DNA from: Lepidodermella squamata
Taxonomy: Eukaryota; Gastrotricha
Length of the DNA stretch: 64,000 bases
NCBI GenBank assembly: GCA_047495785.1
Contig: JBLDXI010000042.1
Location: forward strand, 5,084,001 to 5,148,000
Direction: 5' to 3'
In this document: one piece after another, positions 1 to 11,624 of the stretch
How positions within the stretch are numbered: position 1 is the first letter of the stretch
Layout: every line of letters starts with the position of its first letter
The notes under the pieces: model-generated
The model's database searches: none
Seen by the model: only the letters and a program-made list of their open reading frames with translations
Told to the model about the DNA's origin: nothing
Position numbers and translations under genes: made by a program

Positions 1-3000
1 CCAGCTAGAATTCTGACAATTTCCGCGTGTCTATTCTGAGCAGCAATGTGCAAGGGCGTCCAGCCATTATTATTAATAGCATTAACATCAGCTTTAAACT
101 CTCCCGCTACCATCCTGACGATTTCCGAGTTTCCATTCTGAGCAGCGATGTGCAACGGTTTCGACCCATTACTATTCGCAGCTTCGACGTTGCATTTAAA
201 TTGTCCAGCTAGAATTCTGACAATTTCAGCGTGCCCATTCTGAGCAGCGATGTGCAAGGGCGTCCAGCCATTATGATTAATAGCATTAACATCAGCTTTA
301 AACTCTCCCGCTACAATTCTGACGATTTCAGCGTGTCCATTCTGGGCAGCAATGTGCAGGGACGTCCAGCCATCCACCTCCGATGCCTCAACGTTGCAGT
401 GGAATTTTCCTGCTAACATCATGACGATATCAGCGTGTCCACTTTGAGCTGCGAAGTGCAATGGCGTCCATCCATCTTTCTCGCTGACGTCAACGTCGCA
501 ATGGAATTCACCTGCTAGCATCCTGACGATTTCAGCGTGACCACTTTGAGCTGCGATGTGCAATGGCGTCCACCCATTTTTCTCCTCGGCATTAACGTCG
601 CAATGGAATACACCTGCTATCATTCTGACGATCTTAGCGTGTCCATTCCGGGCAGCGATGTGCAACGGTGTCGAGCCATTCATGGTAGCCGTAGACAGCA
701 CATCAGCCTTGAACTTCATTACCAATAATTGAACAATGTCGTCATGTCCTTCTTGAGCGGCTAAACACAGCGGCGTTAGGCCGTCGTTGTTATTACAGTT
801 CACGTCAATCATTAAAGTTTCAGCCGACAACAGCAATTCGATTTCTTCGGTTTTGTGTTGCCTTATTAGGCGAAATAGCAACTAAATCAAATGGTAGCAC
901 ATTCATTGATAATCATAGAAAAATGTGATAATACGTTTTCTTCTGGGTTCGGGTCGAGAAATGCAAGATCTCTATTGTGAGCTGTTTCCCTGAGTTCATT
1001 GAAGATTTTATCCGTGTTTTGTTCTGCATTAAGCAAATCCAGCGGTGGCACGCGATGCGAGCTGTTTTTTTCACGAACCATTCGTATGATGATGTTTCGG
1101 AATGCAAACGAATAACCACGAGAATCATCGAAGTCTTTCGGAGGATTGCTTCATAAGTAAGAAGGTAATTCACAAGGCTACATATTAAAAACTTCCATCA
1201 AAACTTACAGTATGATTGCCAGGGTAGAATCAAACTGTACAAATTATTTTCAATAAACTTGAATTCAAAGGAACAGAAATGTCTTACAGGCATGTAGAAA
1301 TTTGCTAATTCGAACAAAGTTACACCCAATGACCACCAGTCGCTTGCCTGAGAGTGATCTTTCCTCTCGAATAATTCCGGAGACTTGTAAAGATTTTCGC
1401 GACTCCCAACCTGTCGATGTTTCTCCCTTGGAGAGCTTTGCGGCACCAATATGACAGTATAGGAAATTGTCAATCCCAAATATCATTACCTTTCGTAAAT
1501 TTTTGCCAACCCGAAACCCCCCAGCTTGACAGACGAGCCGCCATAGAGAAATATATTCTTGGGCTCTATCGCACGATGAAGGATTTCGTTTTCGTGCAGC
1601 ATTGCCACAGCCGACGCAAGCTGCCGGGACCAATCCATCAGCAAATCTTCGGGAATAGGCCCGGCCGATTTCTTCATATAATCATTCAAATTTCCATCGG
1701 AGCAATATTCCATTACAAGATTGTAAATTGCGCCGACAGGACCCATCTCTTCAACAATTAAACCGTTGAAAATATTTTTTCTTCATAGAGATTTTGCGGC
1801 TGACTTACCATCGAATGTCCCGAAAACAGCTACAATGTTAGGGTGCGATAAATTTACTAGTTTCATATCGCTCCTTTTGCCCTATAAAGTAACTCTTCCC
1901 TTTTCCCCACCCATTTTCTGTTGAGAAGGCGAGTTTTTGCCTCATCGCTTAATGCATTATCGCGGCGCGCGGCAGTACTTTTATTGTAAGAATGCGCGGC
2001 TCGTTGCCTTGTATTCTGCAGAATGAATTCATTAGAAAAAGGGTTTATTGCAGTTGTATAGACCGCTTTGCAGAGAATTAAGCAATATATTCGCCAAAAA
2101 ACACTTTTTATGCAAGATAAATTCTCAGATTTTGTTAGTTTTCTCCTTGAAATTCGAAACTTTTGCGATTTTTTGGTTTTTTTCGTTTTCTTAGAATAAT
2201 GAAACCACCAGTTTCTGCCACCGTCAAGGTGTTTGAGAAGGACGTTGGCTTCGAGGAAGTCAAATCCTGGGTGAATAACAATTTCCCATTACTCAGAATA
2301 AAGTTTTCAGGACATTCGGCTGGCAAACGTTACGCATACTACAAATGCGAATATTTCATGAAGCATGGCTTCCTTAGGTGCACGGCGTCAGCGAAAGTCG
2401 TTGAGAACAGCGATGGATCTGTAGCTTTCGTTTCTCAAAATCCACAACATAACCATGAGCAAGATCCCAAAGCGACGAGCAGCAAGTTCTTGCGCATTGA
2501 CCGCACAGCTTCTGCTGTCGTGAACAATTTCCTCAAAGGCTCTAATCCGATTGTCGATCGAGAGCGGCTGCAGTCATCTATCGCACCAAGATACAGATCG
2601 ATGGGTCTGAAGAACCCGCCAGTGCCATCGATAAGTCAATTGAGAAAGGCAATAGCTACACAACGAAAAAAACAGAGAACGAGAAGGCGCCGATTGGAGC
2701 TCCATCAAAATAAGATCCAGATTCCGAACAGTACAGTAACAGTACGCGATACGGATTCCGAAAAACGCGAACCATCATTAACTGCTAACATCCTCTGCGT
2801 GGCATTTCTTGTTTACACCGGCTTTCGCCTCCTGAGCTAATGGGCGACTTCAAAAAAGCAAAGCCTCGAGAGCCCCTAGGGCAGTGACGCAAAACATGCT
2901 GCATGTTAGCATGTTACTTGCCTGTCGAACGTACGCATGCTTCGAGAATGAATCGTTTCAAATTTTTTGATCTGCGCATGACTTCCTGAGTATAGGCTAT

Positions 3001-5890
3001 CAATTATCCCCAATGTATCTCAATAAAAGTGCTTCAAGTTATCTTGAAGAGGCACCCGTCCAGTATTTGAAATAATTATGATTCTTGACACAATGCCATC
3101 GAAACCATACAACCCAATTGTGATTGACTGAGCGAGGAATATATTCAAAACTTAGCAGTCAAAACTTCAGTTTTCTGTTCAGCTGGCAAGGGAGTGCACT
3201 ACCGACTACCGAAGGCCTATTTGCCGTGAAACACCCATTGAAAACAACTTTCATTAGGAATTTATGATATTTTAGTTGACTTTCTGCAGAATACCGGGCA
3301 CCAACTGCAAGAAAGCCCGGTTTTTATGCAGAAAGTCTGAATTATTATGCAAGATAACCGCTGCCAAATTGCTCATCATGCATAAAAAATGGAGCGCACG
3401 TGCGATTTTATGCAAGATAACTTATTGATTGCTCGCATCTTATGCGAAATAGTAGGCAACAAGGGTAACGCTTCTGCCATACTTCTGCTGCCCGAGAAAA
3501 AAATTACGCCGCTCGCAAACATATGAATTACTACGGGGCTGTGCTCATACATAGGTTTTTGAAAACGTTCCCTTATAGGGCAAAAGGAGCGATATTCTAT
3601 ACGATAACATCTCAAAAAGGGAATTCTGAGGTATGATACGCAGCTTTACCTCGTCTCGACTTAATTTGATAAGCCGTTCGGCAAAATTAGGTTCTTTGTC
3701 ATAACACCGTTGAATCCGGCCGCGGTTGAAAGTCTTAACAACATAAATTGCGGCGTCTTTGTATCGACTGCACAGTATTGTCTTGCCGAAGGTACCAGCC
3801 TCCAACTCCTTTTCACGTTTGAACTTGTGGATTGAGGAAAACTCTAACTTTCTTGCTTCAGCCAAGGGCTCCTTAATTGCTATCGCCTGTCTGATGAATG
3901 GACTGCTCAGCAGAACAGCAGCCGTAGCTCTCTGGGATTTATCTTTAACGAGCATTGAAAGAACGAAGCATTGGTACTCCTCTGAATAGTATCGATCTGC
4001 GTCGAATGGTTTCGGGTCATTCCTAAAAAATAAAATTGCGTGCTTTTCCACAGTAGAGGCTGTATAATTCGAACCCCAGCAATGCGGACAGCGGGCTAGT
4101 CCGGACAATTTTAGGCCGACGGTCAGAGTTTACCTTATAATATGCGGACATCGCGCTTTTTAAGGGGGACAGCCCTTTAATGCGGACGCGCACTAATACG
4201 GCCAGTTTTCTAGCTAAGCACACACTGTCCATATGGGTATTTTAGGCTCTTTAATGCGGACACCGCGGACATCCCCTCCATGTCTCCGAGTGGGTTCAAG
4301 ATATTGCCACAAATCTTCACTCAGATAGCCTCAAGTTGCAAATTATGCGTAGAAACCACGCAAATCTAATCAAAGAGTTCGCTAATTAGAAAAGCAAACA
4401 GTATATACACCTGCGCGTAATTGTGGGCCTAATCCTGTCCGCTGAGGCCGTCGGAATATAGGGGATCGCCAAATGCGGACAGCGCGCTAATGCGGACAAA
4501 TTTTCCGCGACCGATGGTGTCAGAATTATACAGCTTCTACTGTATAATATGAGTTTATTGGATGAAAGGGCGGAAATGTTTGATTCGACACTCCAAACCT
4601 ACATCATAATGTCAGCTAGGCTCTCAAACTGAAAAAAATAAGAATTATTTCAAACGCTCATTAGCAATAGGTATCATTTGCTTACTGGCAAGTACAAATT
4701 TGCTAGCTCGAAGAAAGTAACGCCGAGTGACCACCAGTCACTCGCCTCTGAATTGCTCTTATTATGGAAAGTTTCAGGCGCCTTGTACATTGTTGTGCCA
4801 ATTCCAATCAATGAGCTGCTCGTCGACCTGTGAAGCATGGGATTCAAGCTTCTCTTACTGTGCTATGACTTTTATTAGAAATCACTCGCCTGCAGGGGGT
4901 CTAGCCAGGCCAAAATCGCCAATTTTAACAGTTCTCTCGTCCTCGCACAAAAATATGTTTTGCGGCTTAATGTCATGATGCAACACACCCTGACTGTGGA
5001 TCTTATCGACTGCTGACACCAACTGGCATGCCCAACCGTGCAAGAGCTCCTCATGTATTGTCTCGTTTGCTTCTGTTTTTCGTCTGATGTAACGACCCAA
5101 ATCACCATTTGCACAATACTCCATCGCCATATAGTATATTTCATCCCCTAAACGCCAATCGTAGAGCGCTTCATCCGGCTGCCCAAAGCGTTCTGTAGTG
5201 TGAAATTCAGCTTTTATATGCATCACGTACATTCCACCTACCTGAAAATGCGCCATAGATATCTACAATATTAGGGTGCTTCAATCTGCCTAATATTCTG
5301 TGCTGGATACAAAACAACAAAAAACTAATGAAATTGGAAACGCCCATAATGCTATGCCTCATCTCATCGCAGCTCAGCTTTATGATTTTCATCGCGCCTT
5401 CAGATTGGTAGCATCTCAGAATCTGGTTCAAATTGACAGCCTTCACGGCGCATTTAGCGAAATCATCTTTCCTTTGGCAAAGCCATATGCAGCCAAAAGA
5501 TCCCCTGCCCAACAAAGCGATTTTGGGATATTCGTGGATTGAGTGGTGGGTGGCTTTTGCGTCAACAGAACGGAGTTCCGGTTTCGCTCCTAGAATTTCG
5601 GCAATATTAGCGTGCCCTCTACGTAATGGAATACTAATCGGTGTCTCCCCATCCTTCCTCGCTAGTTGCGCTTTAGCTTCAAATTTCTTTGCCAAAACAT
5701 CGACTATATCAGCGTGCCCATTCTCAGCTGCAACGAACAGCGGCGTCTCGCCATTGTTTGCTGCTGCATTAACGCCAGCTTTAAAGTGGCCTGCAAGTAA
5801 TTCCACCAATTCAGTATGACCTTTTTCGGCGGCGAAGAAAATTGGAGTCCGACCATCCGCAGCCTTAGCCTCGATGTCAGCGATGTCAGC
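1..5890 (-). CDS. Tandem kinase-pseudokinase-ankyrin protein (3' part, runs off the window)
   Basis: Exons inferred from splice phase, 5' to 3': 5890-5363, 5302-5242, 5192-4886, 4827-4686, 4628-4603, 4022-3650, 1881-1809, 1748-1490, 1426-1288, 1234-1209, 1148-935, 881-1. The first exon encodes about three ankyrin repeats, then a kinase N-lobe (LGRGSFG loop, CAVKAVN lysine). Kinase 2 follows with HHDIKPQN and DFG, so catalytic residues are kept although HRD is HHD. Its C-lobe (DPKPFDADRYYS) is fused in one exon to the N-lobe of kinase 3 (EAGTFGKT, YVVKTF lysine). Kinase 3 has HRAIEPKN and GFG, so both catalytic aspartates are lost. The last exon encodes about nine 33-residue ankyrin repeats (GWTPLHIAAQNGHAEIV type) and continues past base 1. 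No transmembrane segment is seen, so it is probably a cytosolic signalling protein. The donor after 5363 reads AT instead of GT, so this transcript may be impaired. The exact family is unknown. Confidence 0.75.
1865..3595. mobile_element. 1.73-kb TIR element with FLYWCH ORF, inserted in a kinase intron
   Basis: The two ends are perfect 23-bp inverted copies (1865-1887 and 3573-3595; TTATAGGGCAAAAGGAGCG is part of it). The outer ATAT at both ends could be a target duplication rather than TIR. The 13-mer TTATGCAAGATAA occurs three times inside (2108-2120, 3345-3357, 3408-3420), two of them near the right end, like subterminal binding sites. The only sizeable ORF is the plus-strand FLYWCH protein; no DDE transposase is seen. 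The left TIR overlaps the start of kinase-3 exon 1881-1809. Confidence 0.65.
2199..2840 (+). CDS. FLYWCH-like zinc finger protein, nested in an intron
   Basis: An intronless 213-residue ORF starting at the first ATG; the frame is open further upstream but without an ATG. Residues about 30-85 show a spaced Cys, Cys, His-X-His pattern (YYKCEYF, FLRCTAS, HNHEQDP) typical of FLYWCH/WRKY-GCM1 DNA-binding fingers. A basic stretch follows (RKKQRTRRRR, about residues 155-165), and the C-terminus has a hydrophobic segment (ILCVAFLVYTGF). It lies on the strand opposite to the host kinase gene and inside a pair of 23-bp inverted repeats. FLYWCH fingers are known in nematode transcription factors and in Mutator-like transposon proteins. 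Here an element-borne accessory protein is the likelier reading. Whether it is expressed cannot be judged. Confidence 0.6.
   Translation: MKPPVSATVKVFEKDVGFEEVKSWVNNNFPLLRIKFSGHSAGKRYAYYKCEYFMKHGFLRCTASAKVVENSDGSVAFVSQNPQHNHEQDPKATSSKFLRIDRTASAVVNNFLKGSNPIVDRERLQSSIAPRYRSMGLKNPPVPSISQLRKAIATQRKKQRTRRRRLELHQNKIQIPNSTVTVRDTDSEKREPSLTANILCVAFLVYTGFRLLS
4051..4542. mobile_element. pogo/Tigger-like MITE, copy 1
   Basis: The ends are inverted: CAGTAGAGGCTGTATAATTC on the left and GAATTATACAGCTTCTACTG on the right (one mismatch). The interior has many copies of AATGCGGACA. A second copy lies at 10838-11336. CAGTAGAA-type termini recall pogo/Tigger elements. It sits in the intron between exons 4603-4628 and 3650-4022 of the kinase gene. 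No coding capacity is seen. Confidence 0.75.
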
Positions 5891-7804
5891 ATTCCGCAAC
5901 TAATACTTCGATAATTTCGCTACGCCCGCATTTCGCCGCTATGTGCAACGCAGTTCTTCCGCAAAAGTCGACAACTTCAGGATCAGCATTGAACTTCCGA
6001 ATTAAGAGTCGCACAATGTCAACATAACCTTCTTGGCAGGCTATCATCAGAGCAGTGAGGCCTTCATCGTTGACGTTGTTGATATCAAAGTCGGGCTCCT
6101 TTTCAGTCAGGACTTCCTCTTTAATATTGTTGACATCGACCTCTGGCTCCTTGACATCGTTCAACAATCGAAGCAACGCTTCGATTTTTCCTTTATCACC
6201 CTGCCTCACCCATTTGAAAATTTCCTAATATAAACGAGGGATTGTTATTCAAACAGGTTTTTGCTGTCCCGACAAACCTTGAGAGCATCGGCTTTGCTAA
6301 TGGAAGCAGTGCTCTCGACTGCTGTTGATTTTTGTTGCTCTCTTTGTTCCACCTCCGCCGTATTTTCCTCGAGGAACTTGCAGTGGTAGAGATCGACTGC
6401 GTCTGCCCTTTCCGAACGCTTCTTCGCCAACATTGAAAAGACGAAGTCGCGGTATTTCGGCGAATATTTCTGGTCAAAAGGTTTGGGTTCTTTCCTGTAT
6501 AGAGATCGAAATTGAGGTTGTCGAAGTATTATTCTTTTTCACACATTCTTGAAAACCAACATGGACCGCTCATCCAGATGGTAAGCAGCGGCCATTATAG
6601 CTACGGACCAAGATAGTTACTAAACGCAGGAGGGATACGTTAAACCCAACTGAATGCATTAAGGATCTATTGATAGGAGCTATGCTTTCCAAAGAATGCA
6701 GGCGTAATGTGACTCACTGAAAAATCTCAACAGTTGAGCTTTCATTATTGCTGAGATTTGCGCGCTACAGAAAGTAGAGGGGAGGAAGTACAGTGCTACG
6801 ATAAACCTACAAAATCCCGTTTAAACCCTAAAACTTACTTCATTATATCACGTGCAGAATCAAACTGTTAAATATTTTCTTGAAACAAGCTTTCCCATTA
6901 AATACAAAACGAACTGGTAATTCAAAGTGGGCCAACTCATATAAAGTAACACCAAGTGACCACCAATCACTTGCTTGAGAATAGACTTCAGAATTATACA
7001 GCTCCGGTGCTGAGTAACTAGGGAAGATGGCCCCCGAGTCTTCAACCGTCGGCGACAACCTGGCAAAGCAGGAGATTAATTCTGGTTGGAGGCGTCAATA
7101 ATCGGAAGATATACCGGTCTAAAATCGTGCTAAAACCAAAACCCCCAAGTTTGAGCATGCCTAGTTCGCTGCCATCGTTACATACGAACATGTTAGCCGG
7201 CTCAATATTTCGATGGAGCGCGCCCCATTAGTGAATAGCTGCAACAGCCGAGACCATTTGTCGAGCCCAGGTCTTGATCAAGTCCTCCGGAATTCGGTTA
7301 TTTTCAATCCGTCTCAGATTAATCAGTGCCTTGAGATCGCCCCCAGCACAGTACTCGGTCACTAAATAGTAGATGTTGTCGCCCAGCCTCGGCGGTCTCT
7401 CTCCAAGCTTCCAGCCTTCTAGGTCGCTTACTTCCTTTGAAATTCAGAAAACAGTTAAGCTTAAATAGCTCTTAATATTGAGCATTAACCTTCAAAAGCT
7501 CCGAATACACTGAGAACATGGGGGTGAGCCAACTTGAGGCACTTGATATGCTAAGATAAAAATAGAAGGTTTAAAAGATGCTAATCGAACATTTTCAAAC
7601 CTCTTCGCGAAGTAGCGAAACAAGTTTATTAGACAAACGCTCGTTGTCGCGATGTTTCCGACGAATTTCATCAAAATTGACTGCTTTTACTGTGAAGTCA
7701 GAGAATTCCCCATCACGCTTGCAAAGCCAACGCGAACCAAAAAGTCCCTTTCCCAATAGTTTAATTATGTTGAATTGAAGAGTCGAACAAAACTTGTCTT
7801 CCAT
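5891..7804 (-). pseudogene. Kinase (pseudokinase)-ankyrin copy with in-frame stop and frameshift
   Basis: Exons inferred: 7804-7601 (ATG; LLGKGLFG loop, TVKAVN lysine), 7550-7490 (61 nt, HPHVLSVFGAF), 7430-7115 (core), 7059-6915 (APELYNSEVYSQASDWWSLGV), 6864-6839 (microexon), 6494-6278 (C-lobe), and from 6224 ankyrin repeats. All splice phases match the neighbouring copies. Catalytic motifs are HRNIEPAN and GFG, so it would be a pseudokinase. Two lesions are seen: an in-frame TAA at 7230-7228, where the paralogues have Glu, Ser or Lys just before HR[D/N/A], and one extra base near 5890 that shifts the ankyrin frame. The exon 6224-5363 is 862 nt, one over a multiple of three, although both ends are phase 0. 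The ankyrin region continues directly into the next kinase, so this was probably the 5' part of one larger gene. Sequencing error is an alternative for each lesion. Confidence 0.68.
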
Positions 7805-8169
7805 CAATCAAGCTAAACGCTAAGCATGTAAAATGTAAGCAACATAAATATTGAATGCCAATCTACGAACAATTATCTTGAATTAACTAATTAATTGAAT
7901 TAATTAGTTGTCTTGAAACGCTCAAAGCTCAACAGCACAGCCATGCATTATTTATATTTAAAAATTTTCATAGTAACATGATTCATATGTCCTACCGCTA
8001 TAAGCGATCCTCCCAAATGCCAATTGGTTTAACCCAAATGGCAATATGCCAAATATAGCGTTATAAGTCATATTGGGGTAACCCATTTGAAACAGTTGGT
8101 TGTCTATAACGATAACGCCTTGCACAATAACGCCTAATCAGCTCTATTCATTTTTCTATTCTATTTCAA

Positions 8170-9249
8170 ATGCCAAGAGCTTTACTGCCCCGTGACGCTG
8201 CTCAGAAGAAGCTGTTCATAACGGCTTGTTCTCAGGCTGGCACTATTGCAGGGTTATCTGCAGATGGTAAGCACAACATCAGACAGTTGTTCTGTGTCGC
8301 TGAAGGCAAGCTGAAATACCGAGAAGCTGAGAGGAGAGATGCGGATAACTGACATTTCTTGATCTGGGAAGGCTTTATCGCAGAAGATTGAATCTTGGAA
8401 GCTGAAGCTTAGGAAAGGAGAAGGTGTTTATCAGCTCAATTTCGGGCCCATATTAGTTTCGTCCGGCCCCCAAGCGTCGGTTGCGCAATTGGAGGATAAA
8501 AGTGGTTAGAGCTGTTTATCAGGTCATCGAGATTCTTTCGACATCGTTTACAGTCAGCGAAGAATTATTTGTTCAATTCGAGAATTATTTGAAGAATCGA
8601 ATTCTGAGAAAGAAATCTGTTAAGCGAAGGTTCGAATGAAAGCCGATCGCATAGATGGCGACTTGCGACTTCGTTTCTATCTCAAAGATGGATCGAACCA
8701 GCACTGATCCGAAAACTGTTTGGCGAAAGTCTTTTCTATCAAAAGCCACTTTTGGTACACGAGCAGGTATCATGGATGCTAATTTTGTCCTAAGCGAACT
8801 TTTCATCTATCGTGGTGCCGCTTTGGACATTGCGGAGTTCGAAACACCACAGAAAGAAAATACCAAAGAAGAAAGTTGCGTTGACTACGGCCCTTCGAGC
8901 TGTTGCTTCGTACGGGAGTGTTTGCAAATACCAGGGTGATTGTTCAGCCGACCGCTGTCCTTGCAAGAAAAACGGCTTCAAGTGTGCAAAAAACTGTCAC
9001 CCGGAGATGGCTTGCTTGGCACAGAAAACTGAAAAGAGAAGGCAGGCGTGGCGGCCGCGGCTGCCTTCGACGACGAGGAAGAGCAGCGGGAGGGATTTCG
9101 ATGCAAGACCGGATATGCATGCCCTCGACAAAGCGTTGCTTGTACCGCAACCATCAGAAGAAATGCGGATCGTCCTGTCTTTGCAGCACGAAAAACTTAT
9201 GTTTCAAGGAAAGTTGAAAACTTTGAGACCAGTGGACGTTGTCTTGTGA
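8170..9249 (+). other. Possible decayed element with a Cys-rich (CXC-like) ORF
   Basis: A plus-strand ORF at 8812-9249 (145 residues) contains a dense cysteine cluster: CKYQGDCSADRCPCKKNG followed by FKCAKNCHPEMACLAQ. This spacing recalls the CXC motif found at the C-terminus of some transposon integrases and KRBA2-like proteins. A short ORF at 8170-8352 (60 residues) precedes it, with stops between. No catalytic domain is recognisable. It could be the tail of a decayed transposon, or the last exon of an unrecognised gene. No splice signals were resolved. Confidence 0.3.
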
Positions 9250-9299
9250 CTTGTGACGAATAAAAAGCTGGATTACAGGCAAGAAATTTAATAGAGAGT

Positions 9300-10735
9300 C
9301 AATAAGGTCATCGCTAGCTGCATCCGCGCGCTGGGTGCATAGAATTTGCTCGCTGCACCCGAGGGTGCAGGATTATAGCTAGTTACACCCGGAAGGTGCC
9401 CGAAAATAGCTGCGTGCACCCGCATCTGGGTGTGACCATTATGCTACGTACATTCGATAGGACGGTAATGAAATCACGGGTGCAGAGAGAAAAACCGCTA
9501 CACCCAATTGACTGCGCGCGGCGGCTAAAGAGCCATTCATTGCGCGCTAAGGAGTTAATGATCTGTCCGGTGCCGCTGATCAATGTTATCAGTTCAAGAG
9601 TCGAGGCCTTGAAGATAGAGCTGAAAGCGCAGGTCGATTTCCAGTGCGCAAACCGAAAGCAACATCAATAGGATTATGACGGTCGCGAGTTGGGCGCTAT
9701 ACCGCCGCCGCTACCTTTCGCTCGCGTTCATTACCACCAATAATCAATCTTCTCGAGCCGGTCTTCAGCGACATGAAAAATTACATCAATAACCTATTAC
9801 CGCCCGGCTTCCTGCCTTGAACTCGTGCCCCCTTTGCTTGATTTTCACCTGGAGATCAGTGTTTCCCTCGTGACCCGCAGAATGCACCATGACGGCTATG
9901 ATTGCACCCGCAGCGCCAGAGTCGGAGCGGAAAAGAAACAAAGAAATCGTAACCGCCAATCGTCGACTTCAAGGCCGGCTGCTCCACTTCCGGGTGCCCT
10001 ACTCCAACTGGGGTGACTGTAGGCAGTGGGGTGACTTTGACAATTGGAGGAATAGTAATTCCTAATTCCTATTCCCTCAATTCCTACTCTTTATTCATCT
10101 TCCTCCAATTCCCATTCTCTAATTCCTATTCCTCCAAGCTTTGACATGCCAAAATGGGGTGACTCTGGCATGCCTCGCGAAAGGAGTACCGAGTTGGATC
10201 GCCTGGAGGAAGGGCAATATAATAATGACATATGATTTCATATTCAATAAGTCGGCTTCGGTTTAGCCGTCACCGAAGTTTCAATTAATTCAATTAATTC
10301 AATTAATATAGAAATTGAAAAAATGCCGCGACTTTACATATTATGTCCTCTCCCAGAATGGGTTGTTATGATGCGCATTGTGCACATCCAGGCTGGCCTT
10401 TCCTTGGGCTATCCAACGGTACCCCACTCACGAGGTCCTTACCTTACCATCTTCGATTTTTGGAATGCCAAAGTCACCCATTCTGGCAAGTCAAAATGAC
10501 CCTATTGTGCAAAGCGCGCTAAGTCACCCCAGGTACGTAATCTCGCTAGCTCGCATTTTACCTTGTTTAATTACTTCTGTACACCTTGCCGCACCGACAG
10601 CCGGCTTTTTCCTAATTCCTTATTGTTTGTATATAGGGTGTAACGAGTCAAATCGTCGCACCCACACTAACGCGCGGTATAGGGTGTAGCTAGCAAATCG
10701 GATGCACCCGCGTGTGGGTGCAAATAGCACACTAG
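9300..10735. repeat. Region of GGGTGYA/TGCACCC repeats and low-complexity DNA
   Basis: Both flanks (about 9315-9510 and 10630-10730) are rich in short inverted motifs GGGTGCA and TGCACCCG, often beside GCTAGC or AGCTAG, which suggests the two ends of one foldback element. In between, 10036-10140 is built from AATTCCTATTCC-type units and ATTCAATTAATTCAATTAAT lies near 10278. No gene is supported. Confidence 0.45.
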
Positions 10736-10837
10736 AATTATTAAATTGCTTATCAAGTAGGTTTTTAGTGCAATTGTTCCTTAGGGTAACTCAATTGCCA
10801 ATTGGGGCCGATTGCTCATAACGGTACGACACATATA

Positions 10838-11336
10838 CAGTAGAAGCTGTATATTCCGAACCCCAGCAATGCGGACAGCTGGCTAGTCCGGACAATTTAA
10901 GACGGACAGAGTTTACCATATAATATGCGGGCATCGCGCTTGATAAGACGGACAGCCCCTTGATGCGGACGCGCACTAATACGGCCAGTTTTCTAGCTAC
11001 ATTCGCACTGTCCATGTGGGTATTTTAGGCTCTTTAATGCGAACAGCGCGGACATCCTCCAACTACGAGTCTCCGAGTGGGTGCTAGATCCGAGTAGGTC
11101 ACAAATCTTCATTTGCTTAGCCTCAAGTTGCAAATTATGCGTATAAACCACTCAAATCTAATTAAACAGCGCGCTAATTAGAAAAGTAAACAATACCTGC
11201 GCGTAAAAATGGGCCTAATCGTTTCCGCTAAGGCCGTTTCAGGGGGCGCCTCGGAATATAGGGGATCGCCCAATGCGGACAGCGCGCTAATGTGGACATA
11301 TTTTCCGATGGTGTCAGAATTATACAGCTTCTACTG
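10838..11336. mobile_element. pogo/Tigger-like MITE, copy 2
   Basis: Second copy of the 4051-4542 element, with ends CAGTAGAAGCTGTATA and TATACAGCTTCTACTG, bordered on the left by TATA. Most of the interior aligns by eye to copy 1, including the AATGCGGACAGCGCGCTAAT segment near the right end. It is slightly longer because of a small insertion near 11240. Confidence 0.75.
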
Positions 11337-11624
11337 TGTATATAATCTGCCTTTTGCGGTCTTTGCTCCAATAACGTTCTTCTTTCGTACAAATCGAAAG
11401 AGAGTCCAGATAAACGTAAATAATCAATTTCAAGTTAAAGTCTAAAAAAGAACACACGCCAATTATCAACTGGGTCAATAATATTATTATTTAGTCAATA
11501 AACAATATTTATAGGAGGAAAAGTTCTTACAGCTGTTTTAATTACACCAGCCGCTAAAAATAAACATATCTATCGGCCTAAGCGTGATTATCTGCGTACT
11601 TTAACGCGTTGCGGGCTGGCAGTA

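Noticed and set aside
27-728. Plus-strand ORFs with repeated SDVQGRPAI-like peptides
   Set aside because: They are the antisense of ankyrin repeats coded on the minus strand.
10036-10140. Possible CRISPR-like array
   Set aside because: Units are low-complexity AATTCCTATTCC variants without unique spacers, in a eukaryotic sequence.
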